DNA of 64,000 bases, taken from contig CAMZMU010000123.1 in the NCBI GenBank assembly GCA_947311845.1, forward strand, positions 14,360,484 to 14,424,483, read 5' to 3'. Source of the stretch: Poa pratensis. Lineage: Eukaryota; Streptophyta; Magnoliopsida; Poales; Poaceae. A program made the translations under genes and the position numbers. The notes under the pieces are model-generated. The model had not been told where the DNA came from. It ran no database searches and saw nothing but the letters and a program-made list of their open reading frames with translations. Below are positions 11,226 through 21,965 of this stretch, piece by piece (position 1 is the first letter of the stretch; every line of letters starts with the position of its first letter).

Positions 11226-13580
11226 AACAACAAGTAAGAAGCCTAGCTATATGGCTATAAAGAAAGCGCTTTGCGGGAGGCAACCCGGTTATTTTTATGT
11301 GTGATTTTTCTTTGTGTCCTCTTGCTGTAACAAGAGATTTTGTGTCTAGTTAGGTTCTGGAGTTTTTAATAAAGTGCCAAGTTTTACCCTTTTTGGTTTG
11401 AAAAAGTTGCTTATAGCGTTCGGAGATTTTATTCCTGCACAAGTCAGTGCACGGTATGATTTTTAATTCTTATTCTGTAACTCCGAATGAGCTCATATTT
11501 GAACTGTAGTTGCAACTTTTCATCCTCTGTATGCATGAATTTTTTCGGAATTTTTCGAGAAAGTTTGGTAGGGTAGAAAAATACGTTTTGCTGCTGCTGT
11601 TTTTCTGGACAGATTCTGTCCCATTTTGTTTGATGCATGCTTTGAGCTTTTAAGTTGAATCTTTTTGATCCAATTGAGTTTATGAGTAGGCATACAACAT
11701 TATACACTTTCTGGACATGTCATATGAATTTTTGTTCAAGGATTATATGCAGCAAGGAACCTATTTGTTTATCACTATTAATGCACCCCACAGAAAAGAG
11801 ATGGGAGAAACGGTGTTTTGAAGTTTTTTCACAGGGATTGGAGGAGATGCACCAAGAGCTATCCAAGGATGGTGAAGACCATAAGCTTGGGGATGTGAAG
11901 ACAACCCCGCTGGACCTACACACTCTCGGTTTGCACACGTCCAACTTCTGTTTTTCGATCGAAACACTTTATCGCATAAACTTGGAGCGTCGTTTTTTTT
12001 TTGTTTGAGTCTTGAGAGACCACCACACTATCAATTATATATGAGAGAGCTACTGGAAATATGGGTTGAAATATGTTGGATGCTTTTATAAGATTGGGAA
12101 AAGGGATGTTTGACTTGATTTTTAATGATACATATAGTTGCATGATTCATGAGCTTGTTTATGAGTAATAGTTTGCAAATTCTTTTTGTAGAGCTATCAC
12201 TTATTCATGTTTTGGTGCTGATTGTTATTTACTTGGTTTAACATGGATTAGTTAGTTCTATGGACACTCATGCATGCATCTAGATGGTCAACTTTCTCCC
12301 TTTTGCTAGCCCAAAAACTCCAACAAGCAAAAACTTGTTTCCAACACCTTCAACCAAAGTTATTCCAGTGAGTCCACCATATCTACCTATTGGCTTTATG
12401 CTATTCCGAGTATGTTTAACATGTTGTTTGTGTTATCTTACCTCTGAATGAAAATGTTTATGTTATTGATTGCAATGGAAAAAATTGGTTATATAGCTCT
12501 CACGAACTTGATGCACAATGTTCTTTTATTTGCATAATAAAACTTGACCCATTGTGATTAAGATTATGATGTTTGTGGCTTGATGAATGTTTTGGGTTGG
12601 AAGTTAGCCCATATGTGCTGTCACATGGCAAGCTTTCAACACGCTCTTCATCTCATTTAGTTGATATCATGTGCTTTTGTCTATGGATGCTTATCATGTT
12701 GAAATAAATGTGGAAATAAGTGAGTTTAAATGAGTTTGTGTAAATGGTTAGAGAGACGCCTGGGCCGCTAATCTAAGCCATGCATCATTCATGGTGGAAA
12801 TTTACTTACATACTATGGTGAACCTTCTGTGATACACCTTGCAATAAAAAACTATTCCAAATGGTAAATAAAAAGGGTGTTGAGATTGTTCATTTTGTTT
12901 GTTTGTCTTGTCATTTTGATATGGGCTTGTTCCATATCTTGGGACAAGAGGTACCCCAGTTGACGCTCTTGATGATACTATTATGCTTACAATGATATTT
13001 AATTGAACTTGCTTTGTTTCCCAAGTTGAGTAACACATGGTGTAAGTACTTGTATTCAAGGGGCATGAGACATTCAACCCATTCTTTATCAAGCACACTA
13101 CTCATATTTGCTTTCACTTTAACCTTAATCATTCAAGATGCTATGATAGGGGCAATGAGAGCTTGACACCAATGAATACCTTATTGCAATCATTAACTTA
13201 AGTAGAAGAGTTTGGAAGTTGGATGAAACTTATGCATGCTTTACCTCTACTCACATATACATCTTTCCAAAGTGTACACCTATCATATTCAGATTTTCAT
13301 CTACACTCTATGACCATTGTAGGATGTTCTACTTATCATTATGCATACATGTGTTCCATATTACTTGCTACATGTTACACTTTGTGAACTATCAATGAAC
13401 ATCCTTGTCTTGAATACTTGATATCACTTCATAAACTATTTGCATATTGCTACTCCTTTGAAGAATGAATCATTTGACTATATGTAGCAATAGTAATCAT
13501 CTTTGATATCATTGTTAAGTATTAAATTGCAAAGTCCATGTTAGTTTTATCATCTTCATACTCGAGGACGAGCATGGATT
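11226..13580 (+). other. Non-coding internal region of the Athila-like element
   Basis: About 2.35 kb between the gag-pro stop and the polypurine tract. It is AT-rich with no RT, RNase H or integrase remnant in any frame. It contains one of four copies of AAGCTTGGGG (11883-11892). Confidence 0.8.
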
Positions 13581-13594
13581 AAGCTTGGGGATGT
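13581..13594 (+). other. Polypurine tract of the Athila-like element
   Basis: AAGCTTGGGGATGT directly precedes the 3' LTR, where plus-strand DNA synthesis is primed. Confidence 0.7.
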
Positions 13595-15301
13595 TGATGC
13601 ATGTAAAATGCATACATGAACTTTGCACTTTAATTGCTTATATTCCAATCATATTTGCATCATATAAGGGTTATATCAATGTTTTATCATGATTTTGGGA
13701 ATATTCATATTTCCTATTTTTATGGAATTAACCCTGCACAGGCAGAAAACCCGTTTTTATTTTAATGTTTCAGGGACCCAAACGTCAACGAAATCACCTG
13801 GAAATTTACGGGCGTCAATATTTGGAAGGAAGAAGGACGAAGGAAGCGAGCAAACGGAGGCCGAGGGCCAAACGGTGGCCCACGCGGCCAGGTACTGTGG
13901 CCGCGTGGGACCCACCCGTTTGGGCCTCGTGGCTCCGTTGCCGTCGATCTTCGCTCCACCGACCGTCTTGACCTAAAAACGCCTATAAAAAAGGTCCCCC
14001 GACGTTCTCTGGAAGGAGCGCCGCACAAACACAGAAACACCGAAACGGAGATCAGGAGCTGCAGATTGGAGGGGGAAAACTCCGGCGGGGCGCTGCCGGC
14101 GTGGTCTCCATCTTCTCCATCGACTTCTCCACCGTCTCCATGATGAAGAGGGAGTAGTCCACCTCTGGACTATGGGTTTGTGGAAGTAACTTATGTATCT
14201 CTCCTCTCTTGAGCTTCACTAATTAGCACCGTATGAGCTGCTGAACATGATTACGGTCACCGTTGTAATACCTTTGTGGTGGATCTTTATGAGTTAATAT
14301 ATGTTTGAGATTGCAATGTTTGTTTCAGTTATGAGTATAGATGCATATTATGTACCCCGTTCTTGTCTACTTGTTTTGATCAAGCATGTTTATGAGAGCG
14401 TGTGGGGGAACGTGTGCATTAGTTGGAGTAACGGGGGGTGGCTAGTGCAGTGAACGTGAGAGAAAGTTCTGCGATCCACTTTGGTATCTTTACCTTACTT
14501 TGTTACCTCACTAGGGATAAACTAAAATACCATGCTACCGGGGATGTGGGCGTGACCATTGCCACTACTCCATGACTAGATCTAGCATGTTCTTATTTTC
14601 ACTTCATGTCATGATACTTAATGCTATACTCTGAGTTATCTTAATTACTGAGGTGTTATGATTTAGTTCGCATCTTGGTGGAGTATAAGAGAGGTTAATA
14701 ACCAAAAGATCTCTATGTTAGGACGTGATGCCCATATATCTAAGTAACTTGTTATCAAACCCTGTGTTGCAATCTCATATGTTAACTTGTGTGTTCCATT
14801 GTCTACCACTTTATAAAGAGAGAGTGCATTTGTGAAACCATGAACCCCAGTCCATTTTTAATCATAAGAAACACCTTTCCAACACCATATACCACTTTTC
14901 TATTTTCAGCCATCATTAAATCCGAAAATACAAAAATACTTTTCATCTTGCATACATCATTCAAAAACCCAAAAATATCATTTATCATTGCATCCACCAT
15001 CATTGCATATTTATTTCTTGTTTGCATTGCATAACTATCCTGATATCATTCTTACACCTTGTGCTTGACAACCACAGGTGAGGTTGAGGACCAAAACATC
15101 TAACCTTGTTTTGTAGGTAACCAAAAGAAGGATAAGAAGATAAATCTACCACTTCAGATTCCCCGAGAGTTCGATATTAAACCCTCGAGTCACCCCTCGT
15201 GGGGAAAACTGTCTTCCACTTACTATACACTCTGCACTTGGAGTCTCAACCTAAATCCCGTTATTTGTGCAGGCATCAAGACTTGCTCTTCGGGATCATC
15301 A
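13595..15301 (+). repeat. 3' LTR of the Athila-like element
   Basis: This is a 1,707-bp copy of 7408-9128. It ends GATCATCA directly before the TSD CCCGT and the resumed LINE ORF1. Confidence 0.95.
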
Positions 15302-16274
15302 CCCGTGAGAGGTTCTGCACCTGACTCGAAAGTGAGCCTCTTCCTAGTGCCATCTTTTTCTGAACCTTTCCCATCCCCACGGGCATCATCCTCGTTTCTA
15401 GGCCTGACAAACCCCGGATCTGGGTGAGGGTTATAAGGACCAGATCTTCCACGTCCTCTTCCCATAGAGGGAGCACGTCTCGCTGTGTTTTCTCGGCCAG
15501 GCTCACGGCCACTACTCCAGCCTCTACCACCATCCACCAAAATAAAATTTCCCCACTCGAGTGTGTTGAATCATGCTCCCCCGTGCCGCACTCCTGGTAC
15601 CAATGCCCCAGGAGGCCACAATGACCACAGAAAGTAGGCAGCTTCTCGTATTGCACTTGATAAAATTCCTTCTTCTGATCTTTTGTAATAGACACAAACC
15701 GAGAAAGCTTTTTATTAACATCGATGCGAACCTTGATACGAACAAATTCACCAGTAAATCCAGCGGGCAGGGTAAGCTGAACTTCCTTCACCTCCCCCAC
15801 TGTTCTACACATGCCTTTAATTATGTACTCCTTAAGATAATTATCTGGCAGCTTCAGTACACGAGCCCATACCTCTATTCTATCTAGGATCACTGTCCTA
15901 GGGTTCTGAAAACCGTCTTATTCTTCAATCAATAGGGCTTGGCCACGGAACAGCCATGGACCTCTCGTCATCGCCATGTTCCAATCAGCGAGACAACCAA
16001 CCTGAACTGTGAACAAATTGGTTTCTATCTTCCTCCACTTCACCTCTTTCGCCGGGTTCCAGGCTGATCGCATATCTGCGTATAAGGCACTCGGGCTAAA
16101 GCCTTTTGGAGTATGAACCCTCGCGATCTTGGCTGCCGCAGGCTCGTCAGCAACCTCCTCCTCCCAGATGAATTCGTCTTGCTCGTCTTCCAACAGATTC
16201 AGCCGTCCCAGGAGATCCTCTACTGGATCCGGCCGCGGCTGGGCCAATCCGCTCGACTCGCCATGGTCACTCAT
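15302..16274 (-). pseudogene. LINE ORF1, 5' part (DUF4283-like, CCHC zinc knuckle)
   Basis: ORF1 is the nucleic-acid-binding protein of plant LINEs. The first ATG (16274) gives MSDHGESSGLAQ; a GTG further upstream follows directly on an in-frame stop. An acidic N-terminus is followed by a DUF4283-like region (NLFTVQVGCLADWNMAMTRG) and a zinc knuckle CGHCGLLGHWYQEC. There is an in-frame TAA after LLIEE at 15915-15917, most simply one substitution in a Tyr codon. A one-base shift lies near 15540. The frame is then cut at 15302 by the nested LTR element. Confidence 0.88.
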
Positions 16275-16404
16275 CCGCACCCCGTTGAGAGATCTAGCAC
16301 CAGCACCCGAGGGCTTCAGGCGCGACGATCTTGTCGAAGAAGAACCGGAGAAACTCTCGGGGGCGTTTCCGCCGCCGGAGGACACCTAAACCCTAAACCG
16401 TGTT

Positions 16405-16438
16405 AGGTAACTAGTTTTCTGGAGCGAACCAGATCGTT
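16405..16438. repeat. Target-site duplication, right copy (LINE insertion)
   Basis: This is an exact copy of 2975-3008 and lies immediately upstream (in LINE orientation) of the element's 5' end. Confidence 0.92.
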
Positions 16439-16850
16439 GGTTGATTTTGAGTAATGGATTCCCTACTTGCTCGTACATACGTGTTGGTGAATTGATAAAA
16501 TTCCGAAGGGGAAAAGAAAGAAAATTACTCTATTTTCAGTCTGTCGAAACAGAGTATTCATAGACCATTTATAAATATTCTTGATATGTTTCTAAGCATG
16601 CAGAAATTACGTATTGTTTCCCAAATCTTATACTTGTCCTTAGCTAGCTAACATCAAGTGAATGATCAGCTTTTGTATCTTGTAGTACTAGATAGAATAG
16701 CTTTCGTTAAGAACAAGTGCAGTCTTGTAAATTTCAACCAGGGTCTGTAGTACAGTAAGTGTTCCAGTTATAGTGCAGAGTTCAAGTGAGCTTTTGTTCT
16801 ATAGTTTTCTAGCCTGATAAGAGTAGGGTTCTTCTAAAATTGCTGCATCT
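16439..16850. other. Flank of the LINE insertion, no gene seen
   Basis: AT-rich sequence that continues the locus interrupted at 3008. No open frame with a recognisable domain was found. Confidence 0.5.
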
Positions 16851-16854
16851 ATTT

Positions 16855-17880
16855 TTGAGGACAAGGTGGTCGTACCACCGCTCGATTAGATAGAAAAGAA
16901 TTGACCCAGTTTATAAGGAAAACCGGGTCCAAAAACCATACAAACTGTACAAAAGAATTACACAGACGAAGCGACCCGTCGCCCACACGACACAAGCCGA
17001 ACAAACGCCACAACACACACCACCCGCTCCGGAGCCGCCGCTCCGGCGTAGCAACCAGATCGACCTTCGCATTGCCCGAAAGCGATCCAGTCATGGTCGA
17101 CGAACCCTCTGCCCCCCAGTCTTTATCTAGGTTGACACCAAAACCACCATGTTCCGGGGCCGCCGCCCCGGTGTAGCAACCAGATCAACCTTCGCATAGC
17201 CCAAAGGTGATCCAGTCAAGTCGACGAACCCTCTGCCCATGCAGTCTTCATCCAGGTCACCACCCAGACCCCCGCTAGACAACGGCTCTGCCTCATAGAA
17301 CCGTCGTAGCGTGGGAGACCGAGACCGCCGTCTCGACGTACCGCCACCGTCCGGGGCCGCCGCCCCGGTCATCCGCTCCCCTGACAATAGAACCGCCCTC
17401 CCCGAGCGCCGCGAGCCCATCACACCGTGAGGGCTAAGAACCACCAAGGCGGCGCCTCCAAGAAGGAAACGACGCGTCCGTCATCGCCGCCCGCTCCCGA
17501 TGGAGCTTAGGCTTTCATCCGGGACTCTTAGCACCATCCACGTCGGGCAGGACCGAGAACTCCACAACGACGCCCCCAAGAGGGAAAACGACACCCAAAA
17601 GCGCCGCCGTCGCCGGCCCCGACCAAGTCGGAACAAGGCTTTCGCCCGGAGGTTGTCCGCACCGCAAAGCAAGGGAGCGACGCCACTCGCAGAGCTGCCC
17701 TACCGCCGTCCACCGAGCACGACCACCGGCCATGTCGGCCACAGCGCCCATGGCCGTGGCCTCCATGCCTCACCGCAGGGTCCTCGTTCCGGGGCCGCCA
17801 CCCCGGCTTCCACGCAACCCGGCCGCCGGAGCACGTCCTGCATCCGCGCCACTGCCTCCGCCGCTCGCCACTGTGTGATC
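16855..17880 (-). repeat. GC-rich repeat block, probable RT-less non-LTR retroelement remnant
   Basis: About 1 kb of GC-rich sequence starts with a TTTTTGAGGACAAGG stretch, as at the 3' (minus) end of a non-LTR element. Open frames on both strands are long because of composition. The general style (T-run on the left, GC-rich frames reading through, no RT) resembles the insertion at 61960-63060. I could not find a target duplication, so both boundaries are approximate. Confidence 0.4.
17027..17275. repeat. Two ~124-bp diverged tandem repeats in the GC-rich block
   Basis: Unit 1 (about 17027-17150) and unit 2 (about 17151-17275) share GTAGCAACCAGATC, ACCTTCGCAT, GATCCAGTCA, TCGACGAACCCTCTGCCC and AGTCTT in the same order. 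Each begins with a GC palindrome (CGGAGCCGCCGCTCCGG or CCGGGGCCGCCGCCCCGG). The palindrome core recurs alone near 17350. Confidence 0.75.
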
Positions 17881-20800
17881 TTGTTTTGCCAGTACACACA
17901 TGTACGCTTCAGATTTCAGAAAAAGTGCTAGGTCGCAGGAAATCATCACCTTAGGTGATGTGTGGTGCTAGTATACATAGTGTATTATATCTACTGTTTT
18001 AACAAGAACACTTGCAAGCATGTAGCTTTGATCTGTGTGTGTATGCCTGCTTATTTGAACCGAATCATGCTGAAAATCATTTGCACTTGGCTCTTGTTAT
18101 GGAGAAAAGTAGAACTGCTACTGTAGCATATCATCAGTATTTGACAACAGACTTAAGCTCCAGGAATTAATCAAACTATGTTGTCTGCCTTCATGTTTTT
18201 GATTGAAGTAAATAGAGTAATCTGAGATCTTCAGCAGTGAACATCAGTAACTTTATAAGTATACTAGAAATTAATTATTTTCACTTGTCAAGCTGAAATA
18301 GCTACTGTTGGTTCAAAAATAAGTCAAAACGAAAGTACTTGCTCATATGCATCTCATCAGCATTTCATAAGCATCATTTGCATATCATGATTTGAATGCA
18401 TATTTTCTGGACAAGTCCTTATCGGACTTTATTGGTTTTTCAGAAGCGGGAGTTCCTCAAGCAAACCTATTGAACTCCATCACCTATCCATCACCAGGCA
18501 AGTCCAGTTCATGTCCGCTTGATTATTTTTATCAAAGTATTTGCCAATCTACTATTGTGATATCACCTGCATCAAAAGAAAAGTATATGTTATAATAATA
18601 TGATATGGATCTTGTTGATCGACTGATGGAGCAGTCGTGAACTATTATGGTGGGTAGTTCGAACCCTTGTTGGAGGCTGTCAAGCCATTGGAAGGTGGGT
18701 TTGACTACAATGGATATCACCAGTAGGTTTAACAACAATTGCCTTCTTGCGCTCAAGCGCCATATTGACCGCGTTGACCACATACCCTTATGGGCGGGGC
18801 TTAGCTGAAGTACCTTTGTCCTATGTCATGCGACCCCTGGAAGGCAAGGCCTCAGTAGTTGGATCCGTAGTATCAATTACTGGGAAGGTAGTCTGGCCTC
18901 GTACCAGCTACAATAATGCTGGATCCGGAGTATCAGCATTGAGACCGGTAGTCCTGGCCCGTCGTGCGGGACTACGACGCGGAGTATGACAGAAAGACGG
19001 TGAAAAAGCTTTGTGATTTATTGGTCTGGTGGTGAGTGCGACGGCATGAACACCATGTCTGTTGGTCGTGTGTGGGTAAAGTAACGCATCTCTGCAGAGT
19101 GTATCAAATTGTGGCATTGTCACTCCCTGTTCCAGGAAGGAGCTGCGAACGTGGCGAGAAAGGAATCCATAGGGGATTCTAACAGCTCGTGAGGCAAGAA
19201 GATCATAGATTTCATAAATAAAACTTGACCTTTCTCAGAAATGTTTTCGAAAATCATTGAACTTCTGGACCAGTGGTCCCAGTAGATGATAGTGCATTCA
19301 AACACTTTATACTAGTCTGGACTTGTTGAGTACCTTCGTGTACTCATCCCTGTAAATTCCCTCTCCTGCTTAGGAGTCCGGCGAAGGATGAAGACAACGT
19401 GGACTACTACTTTGAGTACCGTCGGGACGACATCGACAAGTAGAATCCATAGAGATGCGAGATGAGAGTGTAGTATATGACTTTGCTGTACTAAACATAA
19501 ACGGTTTTAAATTCCCCGTACTTTAGAAATTCGGTTTGTAAACTTTTATGTTGGCACTTCAGTTTGTATGAGTTTGTATTATAAGTTTGTAATAATGGAC
19601 CGCTGCAATGCTACTGTTGTGCTACTCTGTACGATATGTTGTTGATGAGAAGGCACTTCATCCTCAATATGTCGAAGACCAACATAATACTCGAAAGGGT
19701 AAGTATGTGGGTCGCCGCACTAATTACCTCAAATTGTAGTGTTATGTGAAAAAGTATTTGTGATTGCACGAGAAAATTGCTTATGTACCACTGTCGGACG
19801 CGGCAATGTCTCATATGCCATAAAAAAAAGGACCAGTGCTTATATACCAAGTTTGTTGTTACGATCTCCGTTTTCTTGTCAGTATTTTTAAAATTTCCAT
19901 TGTTACCCTCAGTATATAGAATAGAAAAGAAATAGAGGCAAAAAGAATAGAAAAGAAAAAATCAACTCACGCACGCGACCCTCCAGCCTTGACTGAAAGC
20001 ACGCACCTTGACCAAACGCACGCACGAGACTGAACGCACGTGGTGACGCCAGACTCGAGCGAGATATGGCAGTACCGCAGCGCCTGCCGCTGCTCCCCCA
20101 TCACCCGTCGACGCAGGTTCCTTCCGCCGTTGTGCCTCCAGACCTCTCCTCCACTGCTTCTTTTGACGCCAACCATGTGACGTCTAACGGTGGAACCACC
20201 GCCGGTGTGTCCCCAACCTCAGACGCTGCCGGACGTTCCCGTCGCTGCCCTGTCTCCTGCCCTCTTGTCCATGGCATCTTCAATGGTTGGAGCACAACTA
20301 GCGGCACCGACCTCTCCCCGCGACCATGTCATCCAGAACCTTAGAATTGGGGATTCCGGTGAGGTGTTCGCTACATGGTTCTATGTGAACTTAGTATTGT
20401 TTTTGTTAGTCTATTGCAGGAACATACATAGGCTTCCATTGTTATATATTTGCCACTTGTTTTGTTTTGTAGAACCGCTGAAAAAATGGAGGCGAAATAC
20501 TGTCAATTTTTTTGTATTTCCATTTGTTGCTTATTTGCCACGGAGGGCAAGACGGTCATTTTGCCTCTTTCCGGGATGGGGTAACACTAGAATAGCAGCC
20601 AGTGACAGTAAGCAATAAAATTTGTTTGTGTTTGATATATGAGAACCGCCGCTTTGTTAGATGGCAAATGAGCCATTGTTGAGTTTGTCAATGTTATAGA
20701 AGTCATTAGCTCTTTGTCTTTTGTGCAACAAAATACGCACAATGTTTGTGATTGTGGTTTTGTGCAACAAAATCCCGAGCTGGTGTTGTGCCATTTACTC

Positions 20801-21050
20801 TTCCAAGAGTAACCAATTTCGACCACGTGGATGGAGGTTTCACACGTTGTTTAAGTTGATATATGTCAATGCAGAATTACAACGATATTCGAACTTGAAC
20901 AGATCACATATGAAGTGAAGAGTGAATACATGCATCAAGCGTTTGGAAGTGGACAACCATAAGGATATTTGGCAACAGATGACACTGAAGAAAAACAAGC
21001 ATGCACGAAAGAGAGACGTTCACAGGAAGGAATTTCCGATACAAAAGAAA
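17881..21050. other. Unassigned intergenic DNA
   Basis: About 3.2 kb without a supportable gene. Around 18600-19500 the sequence has moderate GC and several short frames and looks like a decayed retrotransposon, but no LTR pair or protein domain could be recognised. The 20066-20344 frame has no known motif. Confidence 0.4.
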
Positions 21051-21530
21051 AGTTAACAGGCTAATTAGATTCACATGTTAAGGAGCTTTTGATACAAAAG
21101 TTTACTAGCTAAGACAAGTAACATTTTGTGGAGCTCTTGACACAAATGAAAGTTTGCAGCAAGTTCAAATATTAAGGAGCTGTTGATACAAAAGGTAGGC
21201 TAAGATAAGTTCACGTTTTAAGGAGCTTTTGATAGAAAAGGAAGTTTGCAGGCTGGGAAGACAGATGACCAATGCTACGAAAACAAGAGGGAACACTAAC
21301 AAAAACATTAGAGAATCCTAAATTAATTTCACAGCACATGGTAAAATAGAAGTGCAAGTATAGAAAGCACTTCACATTTCAAGGAACTTTTGATACAAAA
21401 AATAGTTTGCAGGCTACGATACCAAATGAGCAATGCTACGTAAAGAAGTGAAGACGAATACTAACATAAGTATTAGAAAACATAAATAATTTCACAACAC
21501 CTTGTAATAAAAGTACAAGCAGGCACTAAA
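21038..21530. repeat. Degenerate tandem repeats 3' of the ADP/ATP carrier gene
   Basis: The motif AAGGAGCTTTTGATACAAAAG or close variants occurs at about 21080, 21131, 21174, 21220 and 21381. The last two lie in a larger duplication of about 160 bp (about 21210-21369 and 21371-21530) that shares TTTGCAGGCT, GACCAATGCTACG or GAGCAATGCTACG, and AATTTCACA. Confidence 0.75.
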
Positions 21531-21588
21531 GATAGGACAACGAAAAACATGAACAACCACAACATAATCTACCAAGAAGTTTCCAAAA

Positions 21589-21640
21589 AGCGAGCAAAGA
21601 TTCAATCTAAACAAAGCGAGCAAAGATTCAATCTAAACAA
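21589..21640. repeat. Perfect 26-bp tandem duplication
   Basis: The unit beginning AGCGAGCAAAGATTCAATC is present twice without a mismatch (21589-21614 and 21615-21640) and is followed by a partial third start. Confidence 0.9.
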
Positions 21641-21965
21641 AGCAAGCATGAATAAGAGTGAACACCAACAGCTTAAACTTGTCTTAACTCATTTGATCGA
21701 AGACAATGTATGGAAGGAAAATTGCCCAATAACGGTTCAGGGCTCGAACTCAAACTCAACCCTACGATAGTAAATGTCTGGGTACTGCTGCCGCCAACCT
21801 ACGACAACCTTTGGAGTTCGATGCCTCCACCAAAAACGAATGTTGGGAAAATCCACCCTCTACAGAAAATTATTGCATTTCAACGTTAAAAAGATAACGT
21901 TCACCAGATCCTGAAAGGGCAGGACTGGGAACAGGGTTCTCTTGTTCGTCATCATTTCTTCCCCT

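Larger units (their letters stand above)
7408..15301 (+). mobile_element. Athila-like Gypsy LTR retrotransposon, gag-pro only, young
   Basis: The element is 7,894 bp, flanked by the 5-bp duplication CCCGT (7403-7407 and 15302-15306), and starts TG and ends CA. The 1,721-bp 5' LTR and 1,707-bp 3' LTR are nearly identical. One uninterrupted ORF encodes gag and an aspartic protease; RT, RNase H and integrase are absent, so the element depends on another element's enzymes. The gag resembles the Athila lineage, and a Sabrina-type family is a tentative guess. It sits inside LINE ORF1 and is therefore younger than the LINE. Confidence 0.93.
3009..16404 (-). mobile_element. LINE (non-LTR retrotransposon), near full length, carrying a nested LTR element
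   Basis: An insertion between 34-bp direct repeats is oriented minus. The T-run at 3007-3016 is the poly(A) tail. The 3' UTR covers about 3017-3158, ORF2 covers 3159-7206, and ORF1 lies on both sides of the LTR element at 7408-15301. About 130 nt precede the first ORF1 ATG (16274), so the 5' end is nearly complete. Without the nested element the LINE is about 5.5 kb. The domain order is zinc-knuckle ORF1, endonuclease, RT, zf-RVT, RNase H, which is the L1-like order of plant LINEs. Both ORFs are broken, so this copy cannot move by itself. Confidence 0.93.

Noticed and set aside
20066..20344. 92-aa frame
   Set aside because: No recognisable motif, no splice context, surrounded by degenerate repeats.
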